The position numbers and the translations under genes were made by a program. A stretch of DNA of 64,000 bases from Mercenaria mercenaria (taxonomy: Eukaryota; Mollusca; Bivalvia; Venerida; Veneridae). The stretch covers positions 91,111,001 to 91,175,000 of the forward strand of contig NC_069366.1 of NCBI RefSeq assembly GCF_021730395.1. The letters are read 5' to 3'. Shown here in pieces: positions 37,001 to 48,664 of this stretch (its first letter is position 1; every line of letters starts with the position of its first letter). The notes under the pieces were generated by a model. That model ran no database searches and had not been told where the DNA came from. It worked only from the letters and a program-made list of their open reading frames with translations.

Positions 37001-38709
37001 AATATAATAATGATAATAATAATCATCATAATAATAATAATAATCTGCCAATCTTTTTAGCATAATCCGTGTCATTCAACAGACACTTTTTCTTCAAACT
37101 GTAGGTACATTTTTGGAGGATGCTTTTAAGAAAATTATCTTATTTAATAATACAAAGACTTTATCAAAAATATATAAATGTATTATAGTACATCATCTGT
37201 TTAATTTGCTATGCATAGTGCTAGAAATAATTCATACTAACAAAAATAAAAATCAATGCAATTATAGAAGTATCTGAGTAATGTTTTTCAGTTCGAAGCA
37301 GTTCATATGTTTAGTAATTTCTACCATAGTAAAGTTTATTCTTTAAATCTGATCGTTTTATGAATACTTTTATATAATCAGAACAAATTGAAAAAATAGA
37401 GCGTCTTTATGATGAAATAAAGGGCATGTTCACTCGAAGTCGTGTTCCCAAAGACGAACAACCACAGTTTGACAAGCAACTTGACGGAACCATTAATGAT
37501 GAGGTAGGCAAAAACACTTTCGTGAGAGCTTCTTCGTAAGACATTTACGTGTTTAATATACGTTGATACTTATTAATTTTAATGCAAAGATTGTCACTGC
37601 TTTCATTGAAATAACTGATTAAAACTTCGGGTATTTTCAAGTTTACCCCTCAATTTATAAAATCAGTTATGATCTACATTCACAGACAATCTAACACTCT
37701 TACAAATAAATTTTGTACGTTTCGGTTGATAGCGCTCACTCGATGAAAAATACTTTGATATTACTTAAAAAAATTCAAACCTCCTCCAAATATTTTACTT
37801 AGAATTGTTGTTACTTTTTAGCTGAAAGAGGAGCTTAGACAGCTGAGTTCTTCTATTAGAAGCTTTGGGTACCGCTTTCGTTCCGTTCTTGTCTTTGTTG
37901 ATGATAATTGCGATCACGAAAAGTTGAAACCAGATATAAAGAGGATTCTGAAAAAGCACAACATCTCTTCTACATTTGCTATTTTTTCGTCCAGTGTCAA
38001 GGAACTTTCGTCTTGTAATGTAGGATCAAAAGTAGAGGCAACGTTTGATAAAACAGTTAAATGCGGTACGTTAGGTGGGTTTGGTCGAGCATCTTCAAGC
38101 GCAGGTAATAGAACGATATGCTTAGTATCAAGACATGTTGTTGCAGATGTTGACGATAATCCTGCCTCTACACTAAAAGTTTTAAACGGCGAAAATGCAA
38201 CCGAAGCTTCAATAATGATTGACAAATCAATCAGGGAATATAGAAAAACTGTCCTGGATATAGCAGCGGCTTCTTTTGAAAGCGACGAGAGTGAATTTGA
38301 TACCAAGTACAAAACGTCAGAGGAAAAGGCAGCGAAAGGAAGATTAAGTGAATATAGCCTGGAAGAACTGAAAGGGCTTCCTGTCCATATATGTGGGTCT
38401 AAAACACCAATGGGATTCGGAACCATTACAATGCCGCAAGTTGAAGGAGTTAGGGATAGCAGTATGGATGATTTTATTATCATCGAAGACAGAGAAATGC
38501 CCCGCCAGGAGAAACAACCTTTTTGCACACATGGAGATAGTGGATCAATAGTATGTGCTGACGACCAAAACGACCCAGAGAACGTTCACCTGATATCTAT
38601 GGTCAGTGGTGAAGCACTAGACAAACCCGGTACTTACTGTTCGCTTCACCTAGGGAAAGGAATAAAACAGGTAGAAGAAGAAACAAAATCAAAAGTTCAG
38701 ATTCTATAG
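34069..38709 (+). CDS. Six-exon gene: protein with C-terminal serine-protease-like (PA clan) domain
   Basis: The exons I infer are 34069-34732, 36036-36083, 36431-36496, 36769-36960, 37382-37503 and 37822-38709. Each intron has GT..AG ends, and all phases agree (1,1,1,1,0), giving 659 aa. Residues 1-221 (exon 1) are unrecognised, with alternating strands and helices (EFHICLP, KYLILIITG, VQTIVVAED). Residues 222-364 are a Ser/Lys-rich linker with helical QIEKIERLYDEIKGM. Exon 6 carries the protease-like domain: His469 in CLVSRHVVAD, Asp510 in TVLDIAAASF and Ser604 in THGDSGSIV, spaced as in the chymotrypsin fold. I see no signal peptide or transmembrane segment, which suggests an intracellular protein, though an upstream first exon cannot be excluded. 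The ATG at 34069 is the first in frame after a stop at 34045. A relic of exons 2-3 lies at 13.6-14.1 kb. Exons 2-6 are firmer than the join to exon 1. Substrate and role are unknown. Confidence 0.75.
35132..35425 (-). mobile_element. tRNA-derived SINE in intron 1
   Basis: The minus strand starts with a ~72-nt tRNA-like head (35410-35338). It has an A-box-like TAGCTCAATAGGG and a B-box-like GAGTCCGATCCTC, and its ends GCCCG/CGGGC can pair as an acceptor stem. A conserved-looking body follows ('GAATGATTTCAGACACTATG' on the plus strand, 35287-35306). The tail ends with GGCGTTAAACCAAAAACAAA. This is the layout of the tRNA-headed SINEs with a conserved central domain found in bivalves. It sits antisense in the first intron of the protease-like gene. 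Confidence 0.75.
35840..35950. repeat. Dispersed repeat fragment in intron 1
   Basis: Shares GAGGTTCTACCAAGTTGCC and GTGACGTTAAATCTAACAA with 12480-12660. Both copies lie shortly upstream of the homologous exon 2-3 segments (13.57 and 35.99 kb). The repeat may therefore have been part of the duplicated unit. Confidence 0.45.
36990..37045. repeat. (AAT/ATC)n microsatellite in intron 4
   Basis: Runs of AAT, GAT and ATC trinucleotides about 30 bp after the splice donor at 36961. Likely a remnant tail of a retroelement. Confidence 0.7.
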
Positions 38710-38984
38710 CATAAACAGACAATTAAACGTATTCAGCATTTCATTCAGTCATAAGTAAAGTTCAGCTGTTTCAATAAGCTTTGAAATTTAAAACTTCATA
38801 TGTTAATCCGTAATCATACACAAGTTTATTTTGATATTACGTTAACTGTAATTTTATGAAAACATTTTGGATTTTGCAATTGATGTAAGCTTTGATAGAT
38901 ATTTATTTTACATTATTATTTTGGTGAACGTCTTTATGGGGGATTACACCGCTAAGTAGTCCGATTTTGAATCATGCCCTAGAA

Positions 38985-39795
38985 ATTGAATGAAATGTTT
39001 AGCAGTAATTCATTATGAAATTTGTTGCAATAGTTCATTATGAACTGATTAGCGCTGGTTCATTATAAAATGCTTAGCAATGGTTCATAAGCTGAAATGT
39101 TCAGCAATGGTTTATTATGAAATGTTCAGCAATGGTTTATTATGAAATGCTTAGAAATGGTTCATTATGAAATGCTTAGCAATGATTCATTATGAACTGT
39201 TTAGCAATAGTTCATTATGAACTGTTTAGCAATAGTTCATATTGAAATGTTTAGCAATGGTTCATTATGAAATGTTCAGCAATGGTTCATTATGAAATGT
39301 TCCGCAATGGTTTATTATGAAATGCTTAGAAATGGTTCATTATGAAATGCTTAGAAATGGTTCATTATGAAATGCTTAGCAATGATTCATTATGAACTGT
39401 TTAGCAATAGTTCATCATGAAATGTTTAGCAATGGTTTAGTATGAAATGTTTAGCAATGGTTCATTATGACATGTTTTAAATTAGCAATGATTCTGTATG
39501 AACTGTTTAGCAATGATTCATTATGAAATGTGTAGCAGTGGTTCATTATGAAATGTTTAGCAGTGATTCAATAAGAAATGTTTAGCAGTATGAAATGTTT
39601 AGCAATGATTCAATAAAAATGTTTAGAAGTATGAAATGTTTAGCAGTGATTCAATAAGAAATGTTTAACAGTATGAAATATTTGGCAGTGATTAAGTATA
39701 GTATAAAATGTTGAGCAGTGATTTAGTATGAAATTTGTATCAGCGATTTAGATTTTTTTGCACTGAATCAGTATAAAATGATTAGTATGACATGC
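38985..39795. repeat. Minisatellite, ~25-bp unit, ~28 copies
   Basis: The unit TTCATTATGAAATGTTTAGCAATGG (25 bp) repeats with small changes. Some copies read GAACTGTTTAGCAATAG, and the 3' part is more decayed with shortened units (AGCAGTATGAAATGTTT). It begins about 280 bp after the stop codon of the protease-like gene. Confidence 0.9.
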
Positions 39796-40044
39796 ACTGA
39801 TTTAGTTAGAGATGTTTGATATGTTTGTTATCGATATGTATAGCCAGAATGTGGGAGTAAATAGTTAGATGTTATGTAATGTGTAATTGCTCTGAAAGTT
39901 GACAATATCTCAATATTTCATGCTTTTTTAGATTAAAAGTTATATTGTTGTGGGACGTCTAATTATCATTCCTAAATCTCAAAAGTTGTTGTTATTTGTG
40001 TTCTTAAGTATTACTAGTATGAATTTTATACTACCTAGTCATAA

Positions 40045-40380
40045 ATATTTCTTACCTGTGATATATTTCGATCCGTCCTGACACTTTTTAAGATCTCAAG
40101 TACTTTATTTACCTTCGGTATATTTTGATACGTCTTAATTCTTGTGTGATTTCCCACGAATGTATTTACCTGTGATAGTTTTCGTCTTAATAGATCTGTG
40201 AGATCTCAAAAACATTCAGTTACCTTTGATATATTTTAAAATGTTTATAGTTTTGTGTGTTCTCACAATTTTCTGTCATATTTGTTGAGGTGTCCTTAAA
40301 CCTTCTATTACAGTTAACATCATTTTATTACCTGTGAAATGTTTTGATATGTCTAAATAATTAGCTAAATTTTAATATTT
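40045..40380. repeat. Degenerate tandem repeat, ~54-57-bp unit
   Basis: TTACCTGTGATATATTT-like motifs occur at 40052, 40109, 40166, 40220 and 40328, giving spacings of 57, 57, 54 and 108. Each is followed by a CGTCTTAA-type and an AGATCTCAAA-type segment. It is old and diverged. Confidence 0.65.
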
Positions 40381-40384
40381 ATTT

Positions 40385-41595
40385 TAGATGTCATAAACTG
40401 CCATTCATGTAGATATGCTGTGATAAGTATTAATGCTTTCAGAAGCTGTTGTTACTGGTAATCCTCAATAATTTCCTTGATCTTATAAACTGCTGTATTT
40501 ATAATACAAAATGATGTGCCGTTATTCTTTTGATAGGTTTGGTACAATCTGATATTCTTTTGCACTTTGCGCTACCTATTAAACAGCTTTCTTTCTAAAA
40601 AGTATTGTACATGATTTAGATTGTTTCCAAATGTTGTTTCTTGCTGGCGTTGGCTGCCCATACTCATTCGTGCCTGCATGTTTTGAACTTATCGTAATAG
40701 TTTTACTAGATATGATAAAATGTGTTATCGTTGATTCTTTATGATAAATTATGCTGTTATAAGCCTGTTCGATTACCTTTGAAGAATTGTGAATACGCCG
40801 CTTTAGTACATTTATTGGATCTGAGAGCATCATTTGAATGTTTCTATGTCTGTTGCATGTGATTTAGTGTTTTAAACATTTTGATTCTAATTAACTTCTT
40901 GAATAAAGTGCCTTTCTTTGACACCATAATTTGTTGTTTAATTTAATATGTACGACCTAGGGATATAAATGTATCAGAATGCATGAATCCAATCTGTTTG
41001 TTTTCTTTTTCTAAACTGGTTCCTGTCTTTTATATTCAAGAAGTATCAGTTCTCCCGGCATAGTAAAATTTCTAAAAGATTCATGATAAAAATAGGACAT
41101 TCTGATGAACAGTAAATGCTAGAAGTATTTTATTCTCATAGTGCTCCCTTCGTTGAGCCGGTATTTATCTTTTTATGTTTTATGCTTTTGTCCGCCGATC
41201 AAGCATTTGGTTTTCCGGTTAGAAGTTACTTGGTTCTATGACTTTCATATTCAAAGTGTTCTTGTCTGCGGTATGCAAATAGTCTCTGTTACATGTATGT
41301 TTTCTTTCATTGCGTTCAGCCAAACATAAATTATTTAACATCTTAATTACCAGATTCTACTAGAAAAAAATAACTGAACACAATATAGGAGTGGTATGAC
41401 GGACTACTCTGTATTTCATAAACATTTCATAATACATGTACGTCATTTCAATAAGAACTCTATCACACAAGATAGTTCCACAAAGAAATTAGCACCTTTT
41501 AATTTGGGACATTCACAGTTACTAACGTCATACACTGGAAAAAACATAATTGGAATTAATGTTATTCCAATTAATTAAACTGTCCGGACTATTCA
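40385..41595. other. Intergenic, nothing recognised
   Basis: AT-rich with short frames only and no repeat boundary. A near-palindromic 'TGGAATTAATGTTATTCCAATTAATT' lies at about 41550-41575. Confidence 0.4.
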
Positions 41596-41599
41596 AAGC

Positions 41600-43990
41600 A
41601 CATTTCTTTCTCTATTTTAAAACATTAAACAGGAAACAAAAAATCGCCAGTCGGTAAAAGAAAAAGTACAGTTAAATATGTATACAACTGTTAGGCAATA
41701 GCACGAAGGGTGGGTGGGTTGGTATATCATGTACGTAAAATTAAATCGTTTCAACTTCCTATTAAAAAAACTAGGAAATTTATCAATAGCATGTGGTCCC
41801 CACAAAGAATAAATGAAAGAGAAGAAGTCTGAGGATACTTCCCAGCCATCAGTGTCTACTATTTTACTGATATCATCTGCAATTTGATTTTAGTTCCTAG
41901 GAATTCACTGTATATTTAGATCAAACATATACACGTTTAAAAATTTCTAAAGCTTCGTGGTGTAATTCAGGTTTCATACTGCCTACTTTAACAATATGAA
42001 CACATGAGAGAATCCGAAAGCCATCTTACAGGTTTATAAGTACGAACGATACCAAAGGCTTTTAAAGTGTGATTTACGGCTTTAACCTCTCTAATAGTAG
42101 AACTTTTCAAACAATCTTCTACCGACCAATTGTCATGAAAAATGTTTCACTGTGTTTCAGCAATAAGCTCCGTAGCCCAACCTACTAGCATCGGAGAAAA
42201 CCAGTGTAAAAACTAGGGAATAAGACGATAGTTTTCTAATATTCAAGGAATGTAAATATGTCTTCCAAAATTGTAGTTTAGACCAACACATGTTATCAGC
42301 ACTAAGGCAGTACAACTTGTCCCGAGATTTTCTATTTGCAATTTCCATATGAAGAAAACGCGTCAGGAGACGTACAACGTTTCCTAGAAAGGTAACATAG
42401 ATACTAATTTTCCCGTACATACTGCTAATTGCCTAGCCGAGATCCAAGGGTCATTGTCTTAAAGCAAGGTCAAGTAATCCAGAAATTCATCAACCCTACG
42501 TTTTGGAATGGCAATACTGAAACCACATATGTTCCAAATCAACCAAATCCACTCGAGCTCTTCCACGGGAATGCAAATGGATTTTTATCATTTATGATAT
42601 TTAAAACCCGCTTGTATTACATATTTCTGACAAAATATGGTCTTTTTAAGAAATAATGTAATACTTATTTGATCCCCATCCATCATGTAGACACAACTAT
42701 TTTGATGCCATTGAAACGCCAATATTTGTCATTTCTCTCAATGTTTTCTGAACATGAAAGGGGCGCAACACTGCCTATAAGGTACCACAGTGTAACAATA
42801 ATGTTTTCCCTTGAAACTAAATTCAAGATACGTCTGGTGGGCTGCAAATATATCCAGATGATAATAGCCTTTCGTAAATCTGAAACGAAAAAAATGAATC
42901 CTTTTCAAAATATTCGATAGCTATTTTCCTCAAATCTTATTTTGTTCGCAAATAAACTTGTTAACTTTATGCACTTCCAAAATAAATCTCATTTACCCAG
43001 TTTGTTTATCGAAACACTCAGCGAGTTGCAACAAGCTAGGTAATGTAAGGCGTTTCGACAATGTATTTGCATTTTAACATATCTGAAATGGATTCTTGAT
43101 CAAAATCTATATTTTCTAAATTAAATGCAGATTTGTAATTTTGGGAAATATAATATTCTGGCGTACCTAAAAAGGAATTTTATAACCATTCTTAAGAACA
43201 TCTATAATCTCAGGATTTGCGCCTATTTTTTCCAAATATTCTACATGTTTACGTAATCTGCATTTGACGTTATCATTACTAGATTAAAATGAATTTCTTT
43301 GTCCAAACATCTAAAAAAGTAATCATAGTCATCAGTAAGAAATAGATACTTTTTTTGCTGATAAAGTCTCCACTGATCTTGTATGAGCTGAAAGATGATC
43401 CTCTTGTAAAAGCTGACTCTGGACTGTTTGGCAGGGGCGGAACACGACCGGTGGCGAGGTTGCAATCTTTCCGAAAGTGTCCCTTCCGTCCACATGCGAA
43501 GCAGGTATCATTGGTACCGGTTTGTCTTGCCCAACGATATGCACATCTTCTACGACAGGGCTGTTCTCCTGTGAAGACAGGTGTTGAAGCAGAAGCTGAA
43601 CATTGGGGACCTTGTATCCCATTGTTTTTAAATCCAGGTGCCGGACGTTGAATGAAAAAAAAAGAACTTTTGCCAGGAATAAAAGACTTTATATTGTTAG
43701 TTTTGAGTTTCTTGATAGCACATGTTTCGGCTTGCTTAAGCCTTTTTTTCATCCTAACTATCACTTCCACAGACTGAGGGAGTTTCCTATTCTTTTACTG
43801 TGGTCCAGCCTCCGGGGGAACTATCTGCAGTTCTTATTACTTTGTTTCTATGACGTATCTTCTTTCTGAGGTCATTTACTGGCTCTTGCACACGAGCACC
43901 ACCAATGCGTGCTACCTTGTTTAAACCTTCTTCTATATCCTGATTAAATTCAAATGGAATGTATTCAACATGCAGGTCTTCTTCCATACT
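41600..43990 (-). mobile_element. DIRS-like (tyrosine-recombinase) retrotransposon fossil
   Basis: On the minus strand, gag-like sequence comes first (43987-43300). It has a GGWTTVKE-type motif and a CCHC zinc knuckle, CFACGRKGHFRKDC. Reverse-transcriptase-like sequence follows at about 42930-42430 (YYHLDIFAAHQT; EWIWLIW), then an RNase H-like 'VFSDASRLGYGAY' near 42160. Near 41800 comes the WGPHAIDKFPSFFNRKLKRFN segment that DIRS elements carry after RNase H. This order and these motifs identify the DIRS group. I did not find the recombinase domain or the end repeats. The copy is old and broken in many places. Confidence 0.75.
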
Positions 43991-43999
43991 GATTTACAT

Positions 44000-45085
44000 T
44001 CCAACGAATTTCATTTTCACATTCTAAAAAGATATCTTACAAAAACGTTTTCAACGGTTTGAGGTGGACAAATGAATTCCATAGAATGATAAAGTATAGT
44101 AATTATACAGGGCTCATTTCGAAATTTTCACTTTAATATAACTAATAAGAAGTAAGGGGTACAACAGGAACAGCATTACTATAACTTCCAACAGTAATAG
44201 ATGTTACTGCTGTACTTCCCGCTATAATGCCAGTTCTAGCAGTAATACTGCCATTGCTGTTACTATTCTACTGCTACATATTCGTGCTGTTCAAATATAT
44301 CGTTAGTATAACCATGTGACACTATATCTACGACGAAGCTAAATGTAACAGCACTGTTCCTATTCATATGATTTACATTGGCCTCAATGATGAAGGTGTA
44401 AACACTCTGCTGGCTACTTTTTACCAGGCATTTCCTTCCTACGGAAAACGTATGGTTTTGGAAATCTATAACATCAAATGTATGCAGCATTTTATGGTTT
44501 TAACAAAAATGAAAGAAGAATGTGAATTTAAATTAAATCACGGATTTGCACGAAGACACACTATTTTGCCTATTCCTAAAGACTAGCAACTGTCTTATTT
44601 TTAACTGATTTTGGATATTCTTTCAAGACAGGGATTAATTTAAGAAGACCTGACAGACATCATAAAAATCAATAGTTCTGAACAACGTTCTATTAAAAAT
44701 ATCTTTAACCGAGTGAAACACCAGATGCAATATTTTAACGAGTGGTTATGTTATATTTTTGACTATTTTTCCAGTGAAAAAATATTTTAATAACATATGA
44801 AAACCCACTTTTTTATCTCATGTTTTATTGTTGGTTTTTTTTTTTTTTTTTTGTTTTTTTTTTAGTGTTTACCAAAATCCATTTAAAAGCTCTCTGCCAT
44901 TGGTGCTTTTCATTCCAGCATATTTTACGCTAAAACTTCACCATATGTAATAAATGCATAAGATGCTTTTAAACAAAAATAAAAAGTCAAAACTAGAAAT
45001 AAGATTTCGTGTAAATCCATGTCTTAACAAGGCTTTCTACTAGAGTTAACTCCCTATGCCCATTAGTTTAACAGTTTTGTATGCA
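44000..45085. other. Intergenic, no supported gene
   Basis: A stretch at 44160-44290 is rich in irregular 'GTAATACTGC/AACAGTAATA' repeats. T-rich runs lie near 44835-44870. Overlapping 72- and 75-codon frames on opposite strands at 44263-44586 have no family motif and are probably chance, or a trace of a decayed element. Confidence 0.4.
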
Positions 45086-45092
45086 CTGTTCC

Positions 45093-45182
45093 CTGCACGG
45101 TTGTAGCGTGTCACAGCACGGTCGCGGCGTGTCACATCACGGTTGTGGCGTGTCGCAGGACGGTTGTGACGTGTCACAGAGG
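45093..45182. repeat. Short tandem repeat, ~21-bp unit, four copies
   Basis: The unit CACGGTTGTGGCGTGTCACAG, with variants (CGGTCGCGGCGTGTCACATCA, CGGTTGTGACGTGTCACAGAG), repeats four times. It is locally GC-rich in AT-rich surroundings. Confidence 0.85.
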
Positions 45183-45913
45183 TTTGATGTCCCTCTTGAA
45201 GTTATATACCTCAATTTTCCTAGTCAACATCAATATTTTCTGCAGTCTACTCCTTGAAAAACTGGCATTTTCTTAAATTTATTATTACTTTTTCTACAAT
45301 AAAGTTTGTGAAAAGATGCGTATTAATCTATAATATACTTACTTTTTCAGCTGTCAACATTAAAAACTGATTTTTTTAAAACCAAAATGAGACTTCCGGG
45401 ATAGCATATTCAATGCGGATATTTATGTTACATGCTTTAAATACTTTTTAATTAATATATGTTTTGGACATTTTTGACTAGGAGAAAACCGCTATTGCAG
45501 TAAGAACGTATTGAAAATGTTGGAATAATGCTTGCCAAATATTGCTACTATGATTCTAAAATTTTTTTAGATTTTAAGTACCGATAAATGTCAGAGATTC
45601 TGAGCAAATATTTGATTATACTTATTATAATAAATGGCTATTACGTACATATCTGATATCTATATATTGATATAAGTGCGGACATTTTGTACATGTTTGT
45701 ACATCGATTTTGACGCCAGTTCAGTTAAGTAACAACGGACTGTTTCTGGAATATACTAATTTGTAAACTGTAGTATTTTCTGTGTTCTATGAAGCGACCG
45801 ATGGTTCACTTTTAACATAATTTAACATGATGAGTGAAGGTGATACCGGCAACGGCATGACAGATGGCATATATATCGGTGGCTTGAATCTTTTTAGTTT
45901 GGTATTACAAACG

Positions 45914-46092
45914 ACAGTCAAACCTGTCTATAAAGACCACCCTTGGCAGAGCCAAAATGTGGTCTTTATTGGGAGGTGGTCTTTATTCACAGGTTAAAAT
46001 ACACTGTAGATGTAATAATTGGAAACAAACATGTGGTCTTTAGAGCCAGGTGGTGTCTGTTAAGAGGTGGTCTTTAACACAGGTTTGACTGT
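45914..46092. mobile_element. MITE with ~28-bp inverted repeats (ACAGTCAAACCTGT)
   Basis: The left end ACAGTCAAACCTGTCTATAA and right end (complement ACAGTCAAACCTGTGTTAAA) match perfectly over 14 bp and well over about 28 bp. The interior repeats GGTGGTCTTTA several times. ACAGTCAAACC-type ends recur in widespread animal DNA transposon derivatives. No transposase is encoded. Confidence 0.75.
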
Positions 46093-46099
46093 ATGTAGC

Positions 46100-47095
46100 A
46101 AAGAAATGAGTTCTGTCTACATCAACGAAATGATAAAGAATATTTCTCATTGCAGAGCCGGAGCAGCCATTCTGCGCATGCCCGAAATTATTATCAATTA
46201 GAGTGCACGGCAAAATTACTCATTTTTTTGCACGCACGCACGCATTTAGTGTATAATATGCATAATATACTGACTAAAGGTTATGGTTAGTATCACCATG
46301 ATTACAAAATATATACATTTAAGACATTTTTTCGTTAAAAAATTAGTTAATCAGGTATATACCGGAGTCTGTAATATATCACAGGTGCGCCAGTCCTGTT
46401 TTTAATAACAGCCAATGATAAAAGCATCTGTCCATATAAGAGGTTAATGGACAAATCCTTCTTTGTTTTATATAAAAACCGACAACTTCAGGTCGTCCTT
46501 ACGTATCCCGAAAGTTCTATGACAAATTAACGAAAAATGAAAAGAAAATAGTGGGTTGAACAGTTCCTTGTGAAATACCAGTCAGTTGTGGTCTGCTTCC
46601 CCCCAAACAATGGCGCACATTTGCTCTTGTTCGCACAATAAACACCTAGATCTACTTACGGTTTCGATTTGCCAAACTTGCCATTTGGGGTTTTTAACGC
46701 GAAAACCGTCCTACTTCATGCAGAATGTATTCTAGCAGTAAAAAAGTGTGATAAATTAAAGCACTCGTTCCACACGACTTTGTGCAAAAAGAGAGAAAAT
46801 TAGGTTCTGTTAATTACGGACTTCTTTCGACTGCACCACTGAAGCACATTTTCGACCGAATCACTGACCGTATTCCAAAGACAGCCACGGTGTTTCGCAT
46901 GATTATGTTAAGACAGCGATTATTTCAGAATCAAAGACCGGCTACATCACATAATAACTAGCTTAATTCCTTCCCTGGACTAGATTTCCATTGTATCATT
47001 ACTCAAAACTGCAGAATTAGTACAGTTAAAAATAAATCAAAAATTGCATCCTCTGCAGAGCGAACATTTCTGTAATGATTAAATTGTGATTGTTG
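46100..47095. other. Intergenic, no supported gene
   Basis: Contains a CTGCGCATGC motif (46172; NRF-1-like) and a TTTTATATAAAAACC TATA-like site at 46469. No first exon that I can recognise follows. A (GCAC)n-like patch lies at 46232-46245. Nothing else is supported. Confidence 0.35.
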
Positions 47096-47099
47096 TACA

Positions 47100-47620
47100 G
47101 AAGAGTTTGCTTTGATCATTCAGGTAATAGTTGAGCAGAAGTTGCTACTTTGAAGATTGAGGTGATTGTTGAACAGAAGTTGCTGCTTTGAAGATTGTTG
47201 TACAGATGATGTAACTTTGAAGATTGAGGGAATTGTTGTACAGAAGACTCTGAGTAGAAATTTTTGCTTTGAAGATTGAGGAAATTGTAATTCAGAAGTT
47301 GCTGATTTGAAGATTGAGGTCATTGTTGTACATATTTTGTTACTTTTAAGGTCGTGTTAATTGTTGAGCAGAAGTTGTTACTTTGAAGATTGAGGTGATT
47401 GTTGAACAGAAGTTGATTCTTTGAAGACTAAGGAAATTGTAGAATAGAATTTGCTGCTTTGAAGTTTGAGGGAATTGTTGAACAGAAGTTGTTGCTTTGA
47501 AGATTGAGGGAATTGTTGAACAGAGGTTGTTGCTTGGAAAATTGAATAAATTGTTGAACAGAAGTTGTTGTTTTGAAGATTTTGATGTTGTTACTTTAAA
47601 GATCAAACTGCGTTTGTTTT
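47100..47620. repeat. Minisatellite, ~38-bp unit
   Basis: The unit contains GAATTGTTGAACAGAAGTTG and TTGCTTTGAAGATTGAGG, 38 bp in all. It occurs about thirteen times with variants. The repetitive minus-strand frames here (FKVTTSVQQ-type peptides) come from the repeat and are not genes. Confidence 0.9.
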
Positions 47621-47639
47621 TTAAAGATTAAGATGTGAT

Positions 47640-48660
47640 TGTTGTACAAATTTCTTCTTCTGGGGAAGTCATTTACCTCGAGTTTTACGTACTGGGAAGA
47701 AATATCCGCCGTTGTAAAGAGATATTTTCTTTCGATTTTTAAGTGTCATTGACAGTTATCATACTGTATAATACAATCAGTTATGTTTCTTTTTAAACAA
47801 CTTAATATAGGGGAACTGAAAGTTGTATATTTATTTTCTTTTTCATTATGGTAACTTTGAAAATGTTAGTATATAAACGAAATGGCTAATGGCCATGTGT
47901 TTCCTCTATGTAAATGCCATTTCCGGTAGTGGAGCAATATTTAATCAAATCAAAAGGTATTCTCTTAATATCTCTTCTTTTTGAACTATAGAGTTCTCCG
48001 ATATTTGAAACACTGTTTACATGTAACACTATACAAATATGCTTAATTCAAATGTGCTTCCCTAAACAGGTAGTTACTTTATGGCACTTAAGAGTAACCA
48101 CGTTATGTGTTTGATCAATTGAAAGAGTTTCGGGCTATAAGCATTTAAAGTGTGACGGCATTCTGTTATACTGGAGGCTGGTCAGTTTAAACAACCCGTT
48201 GTCTTCATTTGTCATTTAAGCTTTTGTATCTTTAACAGAACAAGTTATTACAATACACAGAACAGGCAAATGATTGAGGTCGAAGAGGGTGAAATATGTT
48301 CTGAATTTTTAAGATATTTCATATGTTTTACTTTACCACTGTTTTAATATCAGGAATCAACTGTACAAAAAAGATATAGATGAATTGGACGGAATGTCAG
48401 TGACTGTTGATAAACCGCACGATATTCGAAACTCATCATATACTGGATAAAAATCTATGTATGTTAAAATCTTCAAAGCAGTTTACAAACACAAAGAATC
48501 AGGCATTACATGTAACCAGTTATTTCCATAGATTAAAATAACGTTATTTCATCACGCGGACAGAATTTACGGAAGAGAAAATAGAAGGCAATTGTCTTTT
48601 AACTTAACAATTAAGTAAGTGGAATTTCTCTGCAGATTTCTACTCTGAAGGAACACTTAG
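47640..48660. other. Upstream region of the channel gene
   Basis: No open frame or repeat of note. A possible splice acceptor, TTTCTCTGCAG, ends at 48635, 30 bp before the start codon. The channel gene might therefore have a separate 5' untranslated exon even though its coding part is intronless. Confidence 0.4.
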
Positions 48661-48664
48661 TAAA

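Noticed and set aside
37914-38528. 204-codon minus-strand open frame
   Set aside because: It is the exact antisense of the protease-like exon, has no family motif and is explained by the codon use of the real gene.
38985-39795. CRISPR-like array
   Set aside because: The repeats are contiguous with no unique spacers and the genome is animal. It is a minisatellite.
44263-44586. Opposed 72- and 75-codon frames as a decayed transposase
   Set aside because: I could not match either to a transposase family. The resemblance was too weak to report.
46165-46480. NRF-1-like site and TATA as a promoter
   Set aside because: No open exon is found within reach. A single motif match is not enough.
47120-47606. 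Repetitive minus-strand proteins (FKVTTSVQQ repeats)
   Set aside because: Produced by the 38-bp minisatellite. 38 is not a multiple of three and frames shift between units.
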